Positions 8,770-17,941 of a stretch of 64,000 nt of DNA are shown one piece after another. Both the position numbers and the translations under genes were made by a program. The DNA is taken from contig NZ_JALOCF010000004.1 of assembly GCF_023227905.1 (NCBI RefSeq), forward strand, positions 1 to 64,000, in the 5' to 3' direction. The notes beneath the pieces were generated by a model. The model was given only the letters and a program-made list of their open reading frames with translations, was not told the DNA's origin and searched no databases. The stretch's first letter is position 1. Every line of letters begins with the position of its first letter. This stretch comes from Methylobacter sp. (GTDB taxonomy: Bacteria > Pseudomonadota > Gammaproteobacteria > Methylococcales > Methylomonadaceae).

Positions 8770-10805
8770 GCCGCGATGCCGTTATGTCTGAGTAACGCAT
8801 CAATGGTCGGTTTGCGGCCGCGGAAGTTGATAAACAGTTCCATTGCGTCCTGGCTGCCGCCTTTTTCAAGGATGTTGGTTAAAAAGGCGTGGCCGGTTTC
8901 CGGGTCAAAAATGCCTTTTTCTTCGAACAGCGAAAAAGCGTCGCTGGACAACACTTCCGCCCATTTGTAGCTGTAATAGCCTGCTGCGTAACCACCTGCA
9001 AAAATATGCGAGAAGCTGTGCGCGAAACGGTTGAATTTGGGCGGCCGGACAACGGCAACCTGCTCCCTGACCTGTTCCAGGGTTTCATAGATACGGCCGC
9101 CTTTTTGCGGATCATAATCACGATGAATTCTGAAATCGAACAGACTGAATTCCAACTGTCTGACCATGATCATGCCTGCCTGAAAGTTTTTGGCTGCGAT
9201 CATTTTGTCAAATAAAGCATCCGGCAGCGGTTCGCCGGTTTGATAATGGCCTGACATCAGTGCCAGTGCTTCCTTTTCCCAGCACCAGTTTTCCATGAAT
9301 TGGCTGGGCAGTTCGACCGCATCCCATTCCACGCCGTTAATGCCGGAGACGCCCAGATGATCGACCTGGGTGAGCATGTGGTGCAAGCCGTGGCCGAATT
9401 CATGGAATAGGGTGGTCACTTCGTCATGGGTCAGCAGCGCCGGTGTATCGCCAGTTGGTGGGGTAAAGTTGCAGGTCAGGTAGGCGACCGGCGTTTGAAT
9501 GGTATCGTCGAATCGCTTGCGGCTGACGCAATCGTCCATCCAGGCGCCGCCGCGTTTTTTGGCGCGGGCGTAAAGATCGAGATAAAACTGACCGCGTAGC
9601 TGGCCGTGTTTGTCATGAATCTCGAAAAAACGCACATCGGGATGCCAGCTGTCAAAGCCGGTAAGCTCGGATATTTGCAGTCCGTACAGCTTTGCCACGA
9701 TCGCAAACAGGCCGGGCAGGACGCGGGTGACCGGGAAATAGGTCTTAACTTCTTCCTGCGACAACTGGTAAAAATGCTGGCGCATTTTCTCCGAATAATA
9801 GGCCATATCCCAGGCTTGCAGGTCTTTGATGCCGTAATATTTTTTCGCGAATTCGCGCAGTTCGGCCAGGTCCTTGCGCGCATGTCGCCAGGACCGGTCA
9901 GCCAAGTCTTCCAGGAAATCAGTGACTTCATCCGGCTTTTCAGCCATTTTGGTCGCCAGCGACAGTTCCGCGTAATTGTTAAAGCCTAGCAGGCGGGCTT
10001 TTTCATGGCGCAAGGCCAGGATTTTTTCCATGTTTTCGCTGTTGTCCCACTGTCCGGCATGCGGGCCTTGATCGGAGGCGCGGGTTGCGAAAGCTTCGTA
10101 GTGTTCGCGGCGCAATTCACGGTTATCGGCGTAAGTCATCACCGAAATATAGGACGGAAATTGCAGGGTGATCATCCAGCCGGCTTCGTTGTGGCTTCCG
10201 GCTGTCTGTTTGGCTTGAGCCAAAGCGGATTCAGGCAGCCCGGCCAGATCCTCTTCGTCCCTGATTAGCTTGCTCCAGGCATTGGTTGCATCGAGCAGGT
10301 TTTCTTCATAGTTGCTGGCAAGACTTGATAATTCCTGGCTGATGTCTTTGTAACGTTGCTTTTTTTCAGCATCCAGGTCGATGCCGGACAATTTGAAGTC
10401 TCTTAAGGCATTGCGGATGATTTTTTGTTGGGCGATATCCAGTGTCGCAAATTCGTCGCTTTCAGCAATAAAGCGATAAGCTTTAAACAGAGCTTCGTTT
10501 TGCCCCATTTCAGTCGAATAGGCGCTGAGCTTGGGCAGGCAAGCATTGTAGGCGTCGCGCAGCTCATCGCTGTTGACCACGGAATTCATGTGGCTGACCG
10601 GGGACCAGGCTTTGCTGAGTTTATCGTCCACGTCTTCCAGAGGTTCGATCAGGTTTTTCCATGTGTAGTGCTGCGTGGCTTGAAGGTGCTGTTCGACGGA
10701 CGAGCGGGCCTCACTCAATAACTGATCGATGGCAGGTACGACGTGTTCCGGTTTGATTTTGGAAAACATCGGCAATGGAGAGTTGGCTAGTAATGGATTA
10801 TTCAT
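8766..10805 (-). CDS. prlC: Oligopeptidase A (M3 metallopeptidase)
   Basis: Cytoplasmic zinc oligopeptidase that degrades signal peptides and other short peptides. The 679-residue product matches E. coli PrlC in length. The zinc-binding HEFGHGLHH motif is near residue 465, followed by the downstream glutamate helix (GINGVEWDAVELPSQFMENW). The N-terminus NNPLLANSPLPMFSKIKPEHV is typical. It is followed by ubiD with a 4-base overlap and preceded by the HDOD gene on the same strand. Confidence 0.96.
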   Translation of the reverse strand: MNNPLLANSPLPMFSKIKPEHVVPAIDQLLSEARSSVEQHLQATQHYTWKNLIEPLEDVDDKLSKAWSPVSHMNSVVNSDELRDAYNACLPKLSAYSTEMGQNEALFKAYRFIAESDEFATLDIAQQKIIRNALRDFKLSGIDLDAEKKQRYKDISQELSSLASNYEENLLDATNAWSKLIRDEEDLAGLPESALAQAKQTAGSHNEAGWMITLQFPSYISVMTYADNRELRREHYEAFATRASDQGPHAGQWDNSENMEKILALRHEKARLLGFNNYAELSLATKMAEKPDEVTDFLEDLADRSWRHARKDLAELREFAKKYYGIKDLQAWDMAYYSEKMRQHFYQLSQEEVKTYFPVTRVLPGLFAIVAKLYGLQISELTGFDSWHPDVRFFEIHDKHGQLRGQFYLDLYARAKKRGGAWMDDCVSRKRFDDTIQTPVAYLTCNFTPPTGDTPALLTHDEVTTLFHEFGHGLHHMLTQVDHLGVSGINGVEWDAVELPSQFMENWCWEKEALALMSGHYQTGEPLPDALFDKMIAAKNFQAGMIMVRQLEFSLFDFRIHRDYDPQKGGRIYETLEQVREQVAVVRPPKFNRFAHSFSHIFAGGYAAGYYSYKWAEVLSSDAFSLFEEKGIFDPETGHAFLTNILEKGGSQDAMELFINFRGRKPTIDALLRHNGIAA

Positions 10806-10812
10806 AGTGATC

Positions 10813-12168
10813 TCAGGAAAGGAAGTTCATGGCTGCGTTGATGCGATGTTTGGCTTTGTGCAGTATATCCAGGGAAAAGTCGGGGGTTAATTTGCTGTTT
10901 TTAAGTTTAACGTAGGCAGGTATCGAATTCATATACGGTATTTCCTTGGCCCGGTTGGTGCCGAAATAGCTGTGCAACTTGGCTAGTATGACGATATCAG
11001 CCAGATTCAACTGATCGCTGTCGCTTTCGCAGAACCAATCTTCAGCATACCGGGGAATGGCGGCTAATTCCGAAGTAAAGCCCAGTGTGTGCAATACCAG
11101 GGAGCCGACCGACGGACTCAAAAGCGGGATGGCGGACTCCAATATGTCCAAGTTCGGATATTCATTCGGATTTTGCTCGGCAAAATGCAATATCGGTATG
11201 GTACCTATGTCGGTGATCAGGCCGGCTAATAAGGCATCTTCAGGGTTAACCGTGCCGCTTTCCTGGGCAAGTACAAAACACAAGCTGGAAACATAGAGAC
11301 TGGTTTTCCACAAGGTTTGCATTTTTTCCATCAGTTGTGGATTTTGGCATTGGAATAATTGTTTTAGGCTGACGCCCATAACCAGTTTTCGCGTTTGATC
11401 CAGGCCTAATCGAGTCACGGCTGCATGGCAGTTAGTGATCGGCGATATGGGCGAATATAGCGGACTGTTGGCCAGCTGGATCAGCTTGGCTACGATGGAT
11501 GTATCTACCCCGATAATTCTGACAACCTCGCTGATGCCTAAGTCTTTTTCCAGCGCTTCTTTCAGCTTTATGGCGACATTGGGTAATGAGGGCAGGCTTA
11601 ATTTATTGTCCCGGTAGCTCGCTGAAAAACTGGTGAAAAAACGGTTATTGGCAATTTGCTCAGGCAATTCAATGTCAATCAGCTCAACGGAAGCGGATTG
11701 TTGAAGGCTTTTATTCGACCATCGAGAGATAAATTCCCCTGAAATCGCCAAAATGGAAATGTCTGTTGCAGCAATGGCCGTTGCCCCGCAAATTTTACCG
11801 CTATTGAGCGGTAAGTTGGCCAGCGATGACTCTGCCGACAGGGTGTAGTGATTGTCGCTGTCAGGCTGAAGTTCAACGCTTCCTTCAAGCAGATAAAATA
11901 CTGAATTGATTTTTTGGCCCAGCCTGAAAATTACAGAACCCTGAGTATAACGTAATGTCATGTGAGCCAGTTGCTCAACATAGGCGTCATCCATGTCTCG
12001 AAGCGGAGCCAGTCCTTTTAAAATGGTCAGCGGTAGTTTTTTATGCTCGGTGGAAACAGGTTCCGAACAGGTAGGTATATTTGAATTAACGGGGGGGGCA
12101 ATGTCAGGTTTTTTTTCCGGGGCGGAGATCTTGGGGCTTCGGGGAAGTAATTTAGTAAGCCAATTCAT
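10813..12168 (-). CDS. Cyclic-nucleotide-binding and HDOD domain signalling protein
   Basis: Predicted cytoplasmic regulator of 451 residues. A Pro-rich linker is followed by a cAMP/cGMP-binding-like beta-barrel at about residues 60-150 (RYTQGSVIFRLGQKINSVFYLLEGSVEL). An HDOD domain follows at about 190-400, with the SLPNVAIKLKEALEKD and IVAKLIQLANSPLY helices. HDOD domains are catalytically inactive relatives of HD phosphohydrolases used in signalling. The phosphate-binding cassette is not clearly conserved, so ligand binding is uncertain. It lies 7 bases upstream of prlC on the same strand. The target is unknown. Confidence 0.85.
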   Translation of the reverse strand: MNWLTKLLPRSPKISAPEKKPDIAPPVNSNIPTCSEPVSTEHKKLPLTILKGLAPLRDMDDAYVEQLAHMTLRYTQGSVIFRLGQKINSVFYLLEGSVELQPDSDNHYTLSAESSLANLPLNSGKICGATAIAATDISILAISGEFISRWSNKSLQQSASVELIDIELPEQIANNRFFTSFSASYRDNKLSLPSLPNVAIKLKEALEKDLGISEVVRIIGVDTSIVAKLIQLANSPLYSPISPITNCHAAVTRLGLDQTRKLVMGVSLKQLFQCQNPQLMEKMQTLWKTSLYVSSLCFVLAQESGTVNPEDALLAGLITDIGTIPILHFAEQNPNEYPNLDILESAIPLLSPSVGSLVLHTLGFTSELAAIPRYAEDWFCESDSDQLNLADIVILAKLHSYFGTNRAKEIPYMNSIPAYVKLKNSKLTPDFSLDILHKAKHRINAAMNFLS

Positions 12169-12182
12169 GATGACATCGCGTG

Positions 12183-12686
12183 TTATTGTTTGGGAGGTAT
12201 GTGGCCGGGGGCTTGGTAGTGATGTGTTTCGGGAGTGTTAAGAAAAAGGGTTGTTTTGGATAAATGGTCGTACCAGCTACGCTGATTTTTATCGATAAGT
12301 ATCCACAAGAAGCCTAGTCCGAAAAAGCCCCATGATATGATGGCGGCCAGGAAGCGGAGCAAGGCCTGTTTCCAGCTGATGGGTTTCATATCAAAGGTAA
12401 GCACTCTTATTTTCCAAGCCCGCAAGCCCAATGTTTGTCCGCCGTGCGTCCAAAACCAGGCGTAAAAGAAGAAGCTGACTAGCAGAAGATAAATGGGGAA
12501 AAAGAATTGTTGACTAGTGAAAGCTTCGCCTGCATTTAAAGGAAGCAATACTGCGGTCGCGACAAATAAAACGGCGATCAGTAGCAGGAGGTCGTAAAAT
12601 ATAACTGCCAGGCGACGGAAAAAACCAGGCTTTGATGTGGGATCATTGCCTGGTTTTTGCGATATATTCTCTGTTGATCCAACCAA
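12183..12686 (-). CDS. RDD family membrane protein
   Basis: Inner-membrane protein of 167 residues with the RDD domain. The first helix follows PGFFRRLAVIFYDLLLLIAVLFV, where the conserved Arg and Asp of the family are visible, and the TLGLRAWKIRV loop is characteristic. Three to four transmembrane helices lie between residues 25 and 130. Some RDD proteins are linked to ion or osmolyte transport; the role here is unknown. It sits 14 bases before the HDOD gene, probably in the same transcript. Confidence 0.88.
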   Translation of the reverse strand: MVGSTENISQKPGNDPTSKPGFFRRLAVIFYDLLLLIAVLFVATAVLLPLNAGEAFTSQQFFFPIYLLLVSFFFYAWFWTHGGQTLGLRAWKIRVLTFDMKPISWKQALLRFLAAIISWGFFGLGFLWILIDKNQRSWYDHLSKTTLFLNTPETHHYQAPGHIPPKQ

Positions 12687-12866
12687 TTAAATTTTGAATA
12701 AGGCTAGTTTTTGACCAAAATACATGCACATCGCCATTAGCGCTCCCAGCATTATGAGAGAAAACAAAAATGGCGGTCTGTGAAACAGAAGAATGAAGAA
12801 ATCTGTTGCAAAAAGGCTGGTTAACAAAGGTTGGTCTATTAAGCTATTAAGAATCTTTTTGAACAT
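12687..12866 (-). CDS. Small hypothetical membrane protein
   Basis: Likely 59-residue protein that begins MFKKILNSL and contains one or two hydrophobic helices (FATDFFILLF and FLFSLIMLGALMAMCMYF). A longer reading frame reaches back to 12944, but the ATG at 12864-12866 has a TGGA six bases ahead and gives a normal membrane-protein N-terminus. Its stop directly abuts the RDD gene, suggesting coupling. No family is recognised. Confidence 0.5.
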   Translation of the reverse strand: MFKKILNSLIDQPLLTSLFATDFFILLFHRPPFLFSLIMLGALMAMCMYFGQKLALFKI

Positions 12867-13050
12867 AACAATTCCAGTCAAGCACGCTAATGTTTGTGCG
12901 ATGTTTAAAAAATGGTTGTCTGATCTTTTATCTGGTATGTGCAACGTGATGTAATTTAGAATTGCTTGAAAAAATCAGAGTGATGATTCTACTCCATTCA
13001 AAACAGGAATGTAAAAGAAACTTGCGGATTGGGTTAGAATTCATTACCAA

Positions 13051-13059
13051 TGATATAAT
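13051..13059 (+). promoter_or_regulatory. Extended -10 promoter for pcnB
   Basis: TGATATAAT matches the extended -10 element (TGn-TATAAT) exactly. No good -35 hexamer is found at the usual distance, as is common for extended -10 promoters. Transcription would start near 13066, giving a leader of about 29 bases before the proposed AUU start of pcnB. Confidence 0.5.
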
Positions 13060-13094
13060 TAAAGTAATTAGAAAAATAACAAGGTGTAAAGACT

Positions 13095-14456
13095 ATTTTA
13101 AACTTCTTTAAAAAAATTATTAAATCAGCCAAAAATGAAGCTGAACCTGCTGGTCCACGAGTCAAAATATATTCACGTGCTGAACATAATATTTCACGCT
13201 CCCAGATCAGTGAGAATGCGCTGAAAGTTTTGTACCGTCTGCAAAAGGAAGGATTCGATGCTTACCTTGTCGGCGGCTGTGTGCGTGATTTACTGTTGGG
13301 GCGGGAACCCAAGGATTTTGATGTCGTAACCAATGCCGATCCTGATCAAGTTAGAAGGGTATTTCGGAATTGCCGGTTAATCGGCCGCAGGTTTCGTCTG
13401 GCGCATGTGCATTTTGGTCGGGAAATTATCGAGGTTGCGACTTTTAGAGGCGCAGGGGAAGAGCAAAGCGACAAGCAGGTGCTCAACAAGGAAGGAAGGC
13501 TGTTACGGGATAATGTCTACGGTGCCATCGAAGAAGATGTGTGGCGCAGGGATTTTACTGTTAATGCCCTATATTACAATATAAAAGATTTTTCAGTAGT
13601 GGATTATGTCGGCGGTATGGCCGACCATAAAGCGGGGGTGATCAGGCTTATCGGCGACCCTGACATGCGTTTTCGTGAAGACCCCGTGCGCATGCTGAGG
13701 GCGGTGCGTTTTGCCGTTAAACTCGGCTTCAATCTGGATCCTGAATGCGAGAAAGCGATACACAACGATGCCCAGTTACTGGCCAGCATCCCGTCCGCCA
13801 GGCTTTATGATGAAGCGATCAAGTTGTTTTTATTCGGTTATGCGCTGCAAACTTTTGAAATGCTCAGGCATTATGGGCTTTTCCAAGTGCTGTTTCCTGC
13901 CACTGAGAACAGTTTAGCGGTTGAAGACAGTGGTTTTCCCCGATTGTTATTGGTTAAAGCGCTGGAAAATTCGGATAACAGGATAGCGGAAGGCAAAACG
14001 GTTACGGCTTACTTTTTATTGGCGGCTTTTTTGTGGGAGCCGGTGCGGATGCTGGCTAAAGAAAAAATGGCGCAAGGCGAGGTTGAGTTTATTGCCTATC
14101 AGGATGCGGCCAGTGAGATTATTGCCCGGCAGATTAGAAGCACGGCTCTTCCTCGCCATATCAGTATGGCTATGCGTGAGGTTTGGAGTATGCAGCCCAA
14201 GTTTAATGCACGTACTGGGTCTAAGCCCAGTCGTTTGATCGGTCATCCTCGCTTTAGGGCAGCCTATGATTTTCTGGTATTACGCGCCGAGACCGGAGGC
14301 GCCGATCCCGAGTTGGCTGAATGGTGGACCACGTACCAGAATGCCAGTGATAATGAGCAAAGAAAAATGACTCAGCCCCCGCGCAGCAAAAAGTCAGGGC
14401 GCAAAAGAAGCTATTCCAGAAAAGGTAAAGACAGTACTCCAAAAACAGAACCTTAA
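13095..14456 (+). CDS. pcnB: Poly(A) polymerase I, apparent AUU start
   Basis: Adds poly(A) tails to RNA 3' ends and so promotes decay; class II nucleotidyltransferase. From the N-terminus the protein shows AEHNISRSQISENALKVLYRLQ, the LVGGCVRDLLLGREPKDFDVVTN active site with its D-x-D pair, RRFRLAHVHFGREIIEVATFRG, and a basic Arg/Lys-rich tail. Conserved family sequence extends upstream of the first conventional start (TTG at 13230). The frame is open back to a TAA at 13077-13079 with no ATG, GTG or TTG. ATT at 13095-13097 lies 8 bases after AAGGTG and gives 453 residues. E. coli pcnB is a known AUU-initiated gene. Confidence 0.93.
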   Translation: MLNFFKKIIKSAKNEAEPAGPRVKIYSRAEHNISRSQISENALKVLYRLQKEGFDAYLVGGCVRDLLLGREPKDFDVVTNADPDQVRRVFRNCRLIGRRFRLAHVHFGREIIEVATFRGAGEEQSDKQVLNKEGRLLRDNVYGAIEEDVWRRDFTVNALYYNIKDFSVVDYVGGMADHKAGVIRLIGDPDMRFREDPVRMLRAVRFAVKLGFNLDPECEKAIHNDAQLLASIPSARLYDEAIKLFLFGYALQTFEMLRHYGLFQVLFPATENSLAVEDSGFPRLLLVKALENSDNRIAEGKTVTAYFLLAAFLWEPVRMLAKEKMAQGEVEFIAYQDAASEIIARQIRSTALPRHISMAMREVWSMQPKFNARTGSKPSRLIGHPRFRAAYDFLVLRAETGGADPELAEWWTTYQNASDNEQRKMTQPPRSKKSGRKRSYSRKGKDSTPKTEP

Positions 14457-14470
14457 AGTATTCGATAGTT

Positions 14471-14974
14471 ATGGAAAATTCAAAAGCTGACTTGATAACC
14501 GCTTTTATAGGTTTAGGCAGTAATCTCGAAAACCCTGCGGAACAAATTAAATCAGCGCGCACGGCAATAACGCAAATACCCGGAGTGCGGGAGCTGGCAT
14601 TTTCCAGTTTGTATCATAGTCCGCCGATGGGGCCGCAGGATCAGCCTGATTACGTTAATGCAGTGATGTGTGTCGCGACCGACTTGCCGCCGATAGATTT
14701 GTTGCGTCGGCTGCAGCACATCGAAAACAATCACGGTCGGGTCAGGAAAGCCGAGCGGTGGGGAGCAAGAACGCTGGATTTGGATGTGTTAATCTATGAC
14801 GATCAGATTATTGAAATGCCTGATTTAATCGTGCCGCATCCGGGTTTGGCTGAACGGGCCTTTGTCTTGTATCCCTTGTTTGAGATCGCGCCTCAATTGA
14901 CAGTGCCTGGAAAAGGCCATATTGTTGATCTGCTCGCCCAATGTCCCATGAACGGACTGAAGCGGCTGGATTGA
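14471..14974 (+). CDS. folK: 2-amino-4-hydroxy-6-hydroxymethyldihydropteridine pyrophosphokinase
   Basis: Transfers pyrophosphate from ATP to hydroxymethyldihydropterin in folate synthesis. The 167-residue protein has FIGLGSNLENP at the N-terminus, the loop SSLYHSPPMGPQDQPDYVNAV, and RWGARTLDLDVLIYDD with the two metal-binding aspartates. It lies 14 bases after pcnB and before panB, the usual gammaproteobacterial order, and is probably part of that operon. Confidence 0.96.
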   Translation: MENSKADLITAFIGLGSNLENPAEQIKSARTAITQIPGVRELAFSSLYHSPPMGPQDQPDYVNAVMCVATDLPPIDLLRRLQHIENNHGRVRKAERWGARTLDLDVLIYDDQIIEMPDLIVPHPGLAERAFVLYPLFEIAPQLTVPGKGHIVDLLAQCPMNGLKRLD

Positions 14975-15011
14975 TTTTTGTTTCAGCAAAGCCGATATCT
15001 TCAAGAATAAA

Positions 15012-15827
15012 ATGAACCAATATGCTTCCACAGCTACGTTAAAGCCGCTATCAATTATTGATCTTGCCGCCATGAAACAACGCTGCGAGAAAATTTCCTG
15101 TTTAACCGCCTATGACGCAGGATTTAGCGCCTTGATCGACAAGGTGGGAGTCGATGTGATGCTGGTGGGAGATTCTCTGGGGATGGTTATTCAAGGGCAT
15201 GATACCACGCTGCCGGTTACTATCAGAGACATGGTTTATCATACCCGGTGCGTTAGCAATGCTCGGCAGAGGGCGTTTATTATCGCCGATTTGCCGTTTA
15301 TGACTTACAGCACGACTGTCATCGCAGCTAAAAATGCCGCCAAGTTAATGCAGATTGGCGGGGCCCAAATGGTTAAGCTGGAAGGGCCGAGAATCGAGTG
15401 CGTCAGGTTTCTTGTAGATCAGGGCATTCCTGTTTGCGGGCATCTGGGCTTGTTGCCGCAGTCGATTAATCAATTGGGCGGCTATAAAGTTCAGGGCAAG
15501 GAAAAGGCGGCAGCAGAAAAATTATTGGCCGATGCTCATGAATTACAGCAAGCAGGTGCCGGTCTGCTGGTATTGGAGTGTGTTCCTGCGGCGTTGGCTA
15601 AAGAGATCAGTTTGCAGTTAACCATCCCTGTTATAGGTATCGGTGCTGGCGTAGATTGCGATGGGCAAGTGCTGGTGCTATATGACATGCTCAATATCGG
15701 CACAATCAAGCGTCCGCGGTTTTCCCGAAATTTCATGACTGGCGCGGCGAATATCGAGGAGGCTATCAGTGCCTATCACCAAGCGGTTAAGCAGGCCCTG
15801 TTTCCAACGGCTGAACATAGTTTTTAA
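15012..15827 (+). CDS. panB: 3-methyl-2-oxobutanoate hydroxymethyltransferase
   Basis: First committed step of pantothenate synthesis: adds a hydroxymethyl group from methylene-THF to ketoisovalerate. The 271-residue protein has LTAYDAGFSALIDKVGVDVMLVGDSLGMV, with the metal-binding Asp, GAQMVKLEG near residue 115, and the catalytic region LVLECVPAALAKEI. Normal length. Followed after 5 bases by panC. Confidence 0.97.
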   Translation: MNQYASTATLKPLSIIDLAAMKQRCEKISCLTAYDAGFSALIDKVGVDVMLVGDSLGMVIQGHDTTLPVTIRDMVYHTRCVSNARQRAFIIADLPFMTYSTTVIAAKNAAKLMQIGGAQMVKLEGPRIECVRFLVDQGIPVCGHLGLLPQSINQLGGYKVQGKEKAAAEKLLADAHELQQAGAGLLVLECVPAALAKEISLQLTIPVIGIGAGVDCDGQVLVLYDMLNIGTIKRPRFSRNFMTGAANIEEAISAYHQAVKQALFPTAEHSF

Positions 15828-15832
15828 GGCTT

Positions 15833-16675
15833 ATGCGCACAGTTAACACAGTATCAGAATTACGCAATGCGGTTAGAGAGTGGCGTTCGGCAGGACAGAG
15901 CGTTGCCTTAGTGCCGACCATGGGCAATTTGCATGCCGGGCATCTGGCGTTGGTAAGCAAAGCCAAAGAAAAAGCCGATCGGGTGGTAGTTAGTATTTTT
16001 ATCAATCCTACCCAGTTCGGTGTTGGCGAAGATTTTGAAAGCTATCCGCGTACCGAGCAGGAAGATCAGGAAAAACTCAATTCATCCGGTGCGGACTTGG
16101 TGTTTTTGCCCGCTGTTTCAGAGGTTTATGCGTCCGATGCCAAGACAATCGTATCGATAGCCGGTCTGTCCGAGTGGTATTGCGGAGCATCAAGACCCGG
16201 GCATTTTGACGGGGTTGCGACAGTTGTTTGTAAGTTATTTAATATAGTGCAGCCGGACACGGCTTTATTTGGATTAAAAGATTTTCAGCAGCTGACGGTA
16301 ATACGGACAATGGTCAGGGATTTAAATTTTCCTATTGAGATAGTCGGTGTGGAAACGGTCCGGGAGGCGAGCGGGCTGGCGATGAGCTCCAGAAACGGCT
16401 ATTTAAGCGCAGATGAAAAAGCTGTCGCCGCAAAACTGTATCAGTCCTTATGTATTGCACGCGATGCTATTTTAGCGGGACAGCAATCTTATGAGGACAT
16501 CGAGAACAGCGCTTTACTGTTTTTACGAGACTGTGGTTTTCAACCGGAATATTTTACCGTGTGCAGGGCTGGCGACTTAAAAAAAGCAGGCATGGATGAT
16601 ATGGACTTGGTTTTGTTGGCGGCGGCAAGGCTTGGCAAAACCCGATTAATCGATAATATCTATTTTTCCAGATAA
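15833..16675 (+). CDS. panC: Pantothenate synthetase
   Basis: Joins pantoate and beta-alanine with ATP. The 280-residue product shows LVPTMGNLHAGHLALV (the HxGH-type nucleotide-binding site), FINPTQFGVGEDFESYPRT, RPGHFDGVATVVCKLFNIVQPD, and AMSSRNGYLS, the KMSKS-equivalent loop. All main motifs are intact. Overlapping operon context with panB supports the start at 15833. Confidence 0.97.
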   Translation: MRTVNTVSELRNAVREWRSAGQSVALVPTMGNLHAGHLALVSKAKEKADRVVVSIFINPTQFGVGEDFESYPRTEQEDQEKLNSSGADLVFLPAVSEVYASDAKTIVSIAGLSEWYCGASRPGHFDGVATVVCKLFNIVQPDTALFGLKDFQQLTVIRTMVRDLNFPIEIVGVETVREASGLAMSSRNGYLSADEKAVAAKLYQSLCIARDAILAGQQSYEDIENSALLFLRDCGFQPEYFTVCRAGDLKKAGMDDMDLVLLAAARLGKTRLIDNIYFSR

Positions 16676-16778
16676 GTAATAGTAGGGTTTGTACGGATTG
16701 AAAAATGCTAAAAGTTGATGCATTGTTGCAATTAATGGATAATGCGCGGTTCTCAAGAGTATTTATATAGTTTTTATT

Positions 16779-17168
16779 ATGCAAATCACAATGCTTAAAG
16801 CGAAATTACATAGAGCCACGGTAACTCATTCAGAATTGGGTTATGAAGGTTCTTGTGCGATTGACGGCAATATTCTTGATTTATCGGGTATCAGAGAATA
16901 CGAACAGATACAGATTTATAATGTCAATAATGGCGCGCGTTTTACGACCTATGCTATTCGTGCCGAAGAAGGGTCTGGGTTATTTTCAGTTAATGGCGCC
17001 GCTGCCCGTTTGGCGTGTCCAGGTGACCTGATTATTGTCTGCGCTTATGCAATATTGGACCAAAAAGAAGCGGAAAATCATAAGCCTACCCTGATTTATT
17101 TTAATGAAAAGAACCAGGTCCAGCGCTCAGCCAATTCCATTCCCGTCCAAGCTGCTGCTTCCACTTGA
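16779..17168 (+). CDS. panD: Aspartate 1-decarboxylase
   Basis: Makes beta-alanine from aspartate. The pro-enzyme self-cleaves to give a pyruvoyl group; the cleavage site GSCAID (Gly-Ser) lies near residue 24 after the HRATVTHSELGYE stretch. The 129-residue length is normal. A 103-base gap separates it from panC, so it may have its own promoter but completes the panBCD set. Confidence 0.96.
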   Translation: MQITMLKAKLHRATVTHSELGYEGSCAIDGNILDLSGIREYEQIQIYNVNNGARFTTYAIRAEEGSGLFSVNGAAARLACPGDLIIVCAYAILDQKEAENHKPTLIYFNEKNQVQRSANSIPVQAAAST

Positions 17169-17293
17169 TTGCCTGCCTTATTCGCGGCACAAATCGATAT
17201 TTGAATAGGCTGATTTTCTGATTCCATCCTAGGTACACGGCTACGCCGCAAAGTAGCGAGCATCTGTTCATGAAGTACCGATATTCCCGCAAA

Positions 17294-17315
17294 ACTGCCG
17301 CTAAAAAGCGGCAGT
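17294..17315 (-). terminator. Probable terminator downstream of fliW
   Basis: Nine-base arms (17294-17302 and 17307-17315) pair perfectly around a four-base loop. On the minus strand the stem is followed by TTTT, so it best serves the minus-strand fliW, whose stop is 83 bases upstream. On the plus strand an A/T-rich stretch follows, so it may also act weakly behind panD. Confidence 0.55.
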
Positions 17316-17397
17316 AATAATAAATTCCGTAAAGATGCGGCTAAAGGTTGAATAATAGGCTCTTTTGGAGAGATTCCATCCAAGTTGCTAGCAATCT

Positions 17398-17853
17398 TTA
17401 TGCACTTTCAGAAACATTAATTTCATTGCTGATGTCCGTCAGCGTTATGCTCTGCTCCACCTGAGTAAGTATCTTCTGTAAGCCGATTCTTTTTGCGCTG
17501 TTAATCACTAATGGGGATCTAATAGAGCCTTTAATGGTAGGTTGAGCCGATGCGTCTTTATGCAACATTATCAGTATGAGTATGTCGCTAATATCTTCAA
17601 TTCCCAGTATGGCTTCTTCAGAATCATTTAAGATGAAGTCATAATTAATATTGAAAATAGAAGGTTGAGCGACTGAAAAGATAAGGGATTCGTCATCTAA
17701 GGATTGGAGCCAGAACACGAGAGGGTTGTCGCCCTCCTGATGAAATAGTTTGAAACGGGTTTGATCTTCAAAACCTGGGATTCCGTTAGGAAAGTTAATG
17801 ATAGTGCTGGGATCAATGATTTGTTCGCCGAATATGCTTGATTTAATTTCCAC
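17398..17853 (-). CDS. fliW: Flagellar assembly factor FliW
   Basis: FliW binds flagellin and antagonises the RNA-binding regulator CsrA, coupling flagellin synthesis to filament assembly; known mainly from Bacillus and Campylobacter. The 151-residue protein has FPNGIPGFEDQTRFKLF near residue 24, the middle motif PLVFWLQSLDDESLIFSV, and APLVINSAKRIGLQKIL-like text (SPLVINSAKRIGLQ) near the C-terminus. No csrA or flagellin gene is adjacent here. It lies convergent with panD and next to minus-strand flgT. Confidence 0.9.
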   Translation of the reverse strand: MEIKSSIFGEQIIDPSTIINFPNGIPGFEDQTRFKLFHQEGDNPLVFWLQSLDDESLIFSVAQPSIFNINYDFILNDSEEAILGIEDISDILILIMLHKDASAQPTIKGSIRSPLVINSAKRIGLQKILTQVEQSITLTDISNEINVSESA

Positions 17854-17941
17854 AATGGACTCTGGTAAAAGTTAATGTAAGTACAAATATATAGTCTAAA
17901 GCTAACAGTATAGCAAGTGTCCGGTCTGTGTAATGAGCCGG

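Noticed and set aside
12867..12944. Longer start for the small membrane protein at 12687
   Set aside because: The extra residues look unlike a membrane protein start, and the ATG at 12866 has a better ribosome site.
16590..16605. CATGGATG matches in panC, flgT and thiC
   Set aside because: These are coding Met-Asp or similar contexts without stems, as expected by chance.
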